From Acidobacteriota bacterium (GTDB taxonomy: Bacteria; Acidobacteriota; Terriglobia; Terriglobales; Acidobacteriaceae): a stretch of 5,700 nucleotides of DNA. The stretch's first letter is position 1; each line of letters opens with the position of its first letter. Positions 5,624 through 5,700 of the stretch are shown piece by piece. The notes under the pieces were generated by a model that saw only the letters and a program-made list of their open reading frames with translations, had not been told where the DNA came from and did no database searches. The position numbers and the translations under genes are program-made. Location: contig QHZV01000387.1 in NCBI GenBank assembly GCA_003224785.1, forward strand, positions 1-5,700, given 5' to 3'.

Positions 5624-5700
5624 TCAGGATACTTTTCGCGGATCGATGCCGAGCTTCTTCATGCGTGAGATCAGAGTGGTGCGTTTGAGCCCCATGCGTG
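5624..5700 (-). CDS. Sigma-54-dependent regulator, C-terminal Fis-type HTH (runs off the right edge)
   Basis: Only the last 24 full codons are visible, ending at TGA 5626-5624. They read RMGLKRTTLISRMKKLGIDP followed by RKVS. This is the recognition half of the Fis-type helix-turn-helix that closes NtrC-family activators: family pattern A-x-x-LGL-x-RTTL-x-x-(K/R)MKKLGI. LKRTTL-SRMKKLGI is especially like FhlA/NtrC-type regulators with a central AAA+ domain that remodels sigma-54 RNA polymerase. The AAA+ and sensory parts lie beyond the window. It runs in the same direction as the STAS/sigma-like genes and ends 176 nt before them. Confidence 0.85.
   Translation of the reverse strand, partial: RMGLKRTTLISRMKKLGIDPRKVS

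Overview
The window looks like a chromosomal segment of a soil-type Acidobacteriota (Terriglobia-like) genome with moderate GC. This is inferred from three things: the style of the signal-peptide outer-membrane barrel protein, a NtrC-type regulator followed by a STAS protein and an ECF-sigma-like protein, and a YVTN beta-propeller protein. No rRNA, tRNA, CRISPR array or insertion sequence was seen. The taxonomic call is recognition by eye, not a search result.

Layout. (1) Positions 1-490, minus strand: N-terminal part of an exported beta-barrel protein that runs off the left edge. (2) 491-713: a divergent intergenic region. (3) 714-2234, plus strand: a tight gene string. It starts with a nickel/cobalt-type permease split in two by a stop codon (714-932 and 929-1477, joined by an ATGA overlap). 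Next come a NAD(P)H-dependent FMN reductase-family flavoprotein (1483-2049) and a 59-residue zinc-ribbon protein (2055-2234), each separated from its predecessor by only 5 nt. (4) 2240-5447, minus strand, convergent with the previous string: read in transcription order, a STAS-domain protein (5447-5121), an ECF-sigma-like protein (5109-4519), a membrane-anchored metallophosphoesterase (4464-3295) and a secreted YVTN beta-propeller protein (3250-2240). (5) 5624-5700, minus strand: the last 24 complete codons of a Fis-type helix-turn-helix, almost certainly the C-terminus of a sigma-54-dependent (NtrC-family) regulator. It is separated from the STAS gene by 176 nt that hold a cluster of TGTCGAA half-sites including a perfect 9-bp-arm palindrome.

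How the genes may work together. The plus-strand string suggests metal uptake plus a flavin-dependent redox enzyme and a small metal-binding protein, but the permease is interrupted and seems to lack its central membrane segment. It may therefore be a decaying gene or an unusual two-piece transporter. The minus-strand STAS/sigma-like pair is very closely spaced and probably co-translated, which suggests a small regulatory module. Both members are atypical: the STAS protein has Glu where canonical anti-anti-sigma factors carry the phosphorylated Ser, and the sigma-like protein resembles regions 2 and 4 only weakly. Whether the metallophosphoesterase and beta-propeller genes share this transcript cannot be decided here, but the gaps (54 and 44 nt) allow it.
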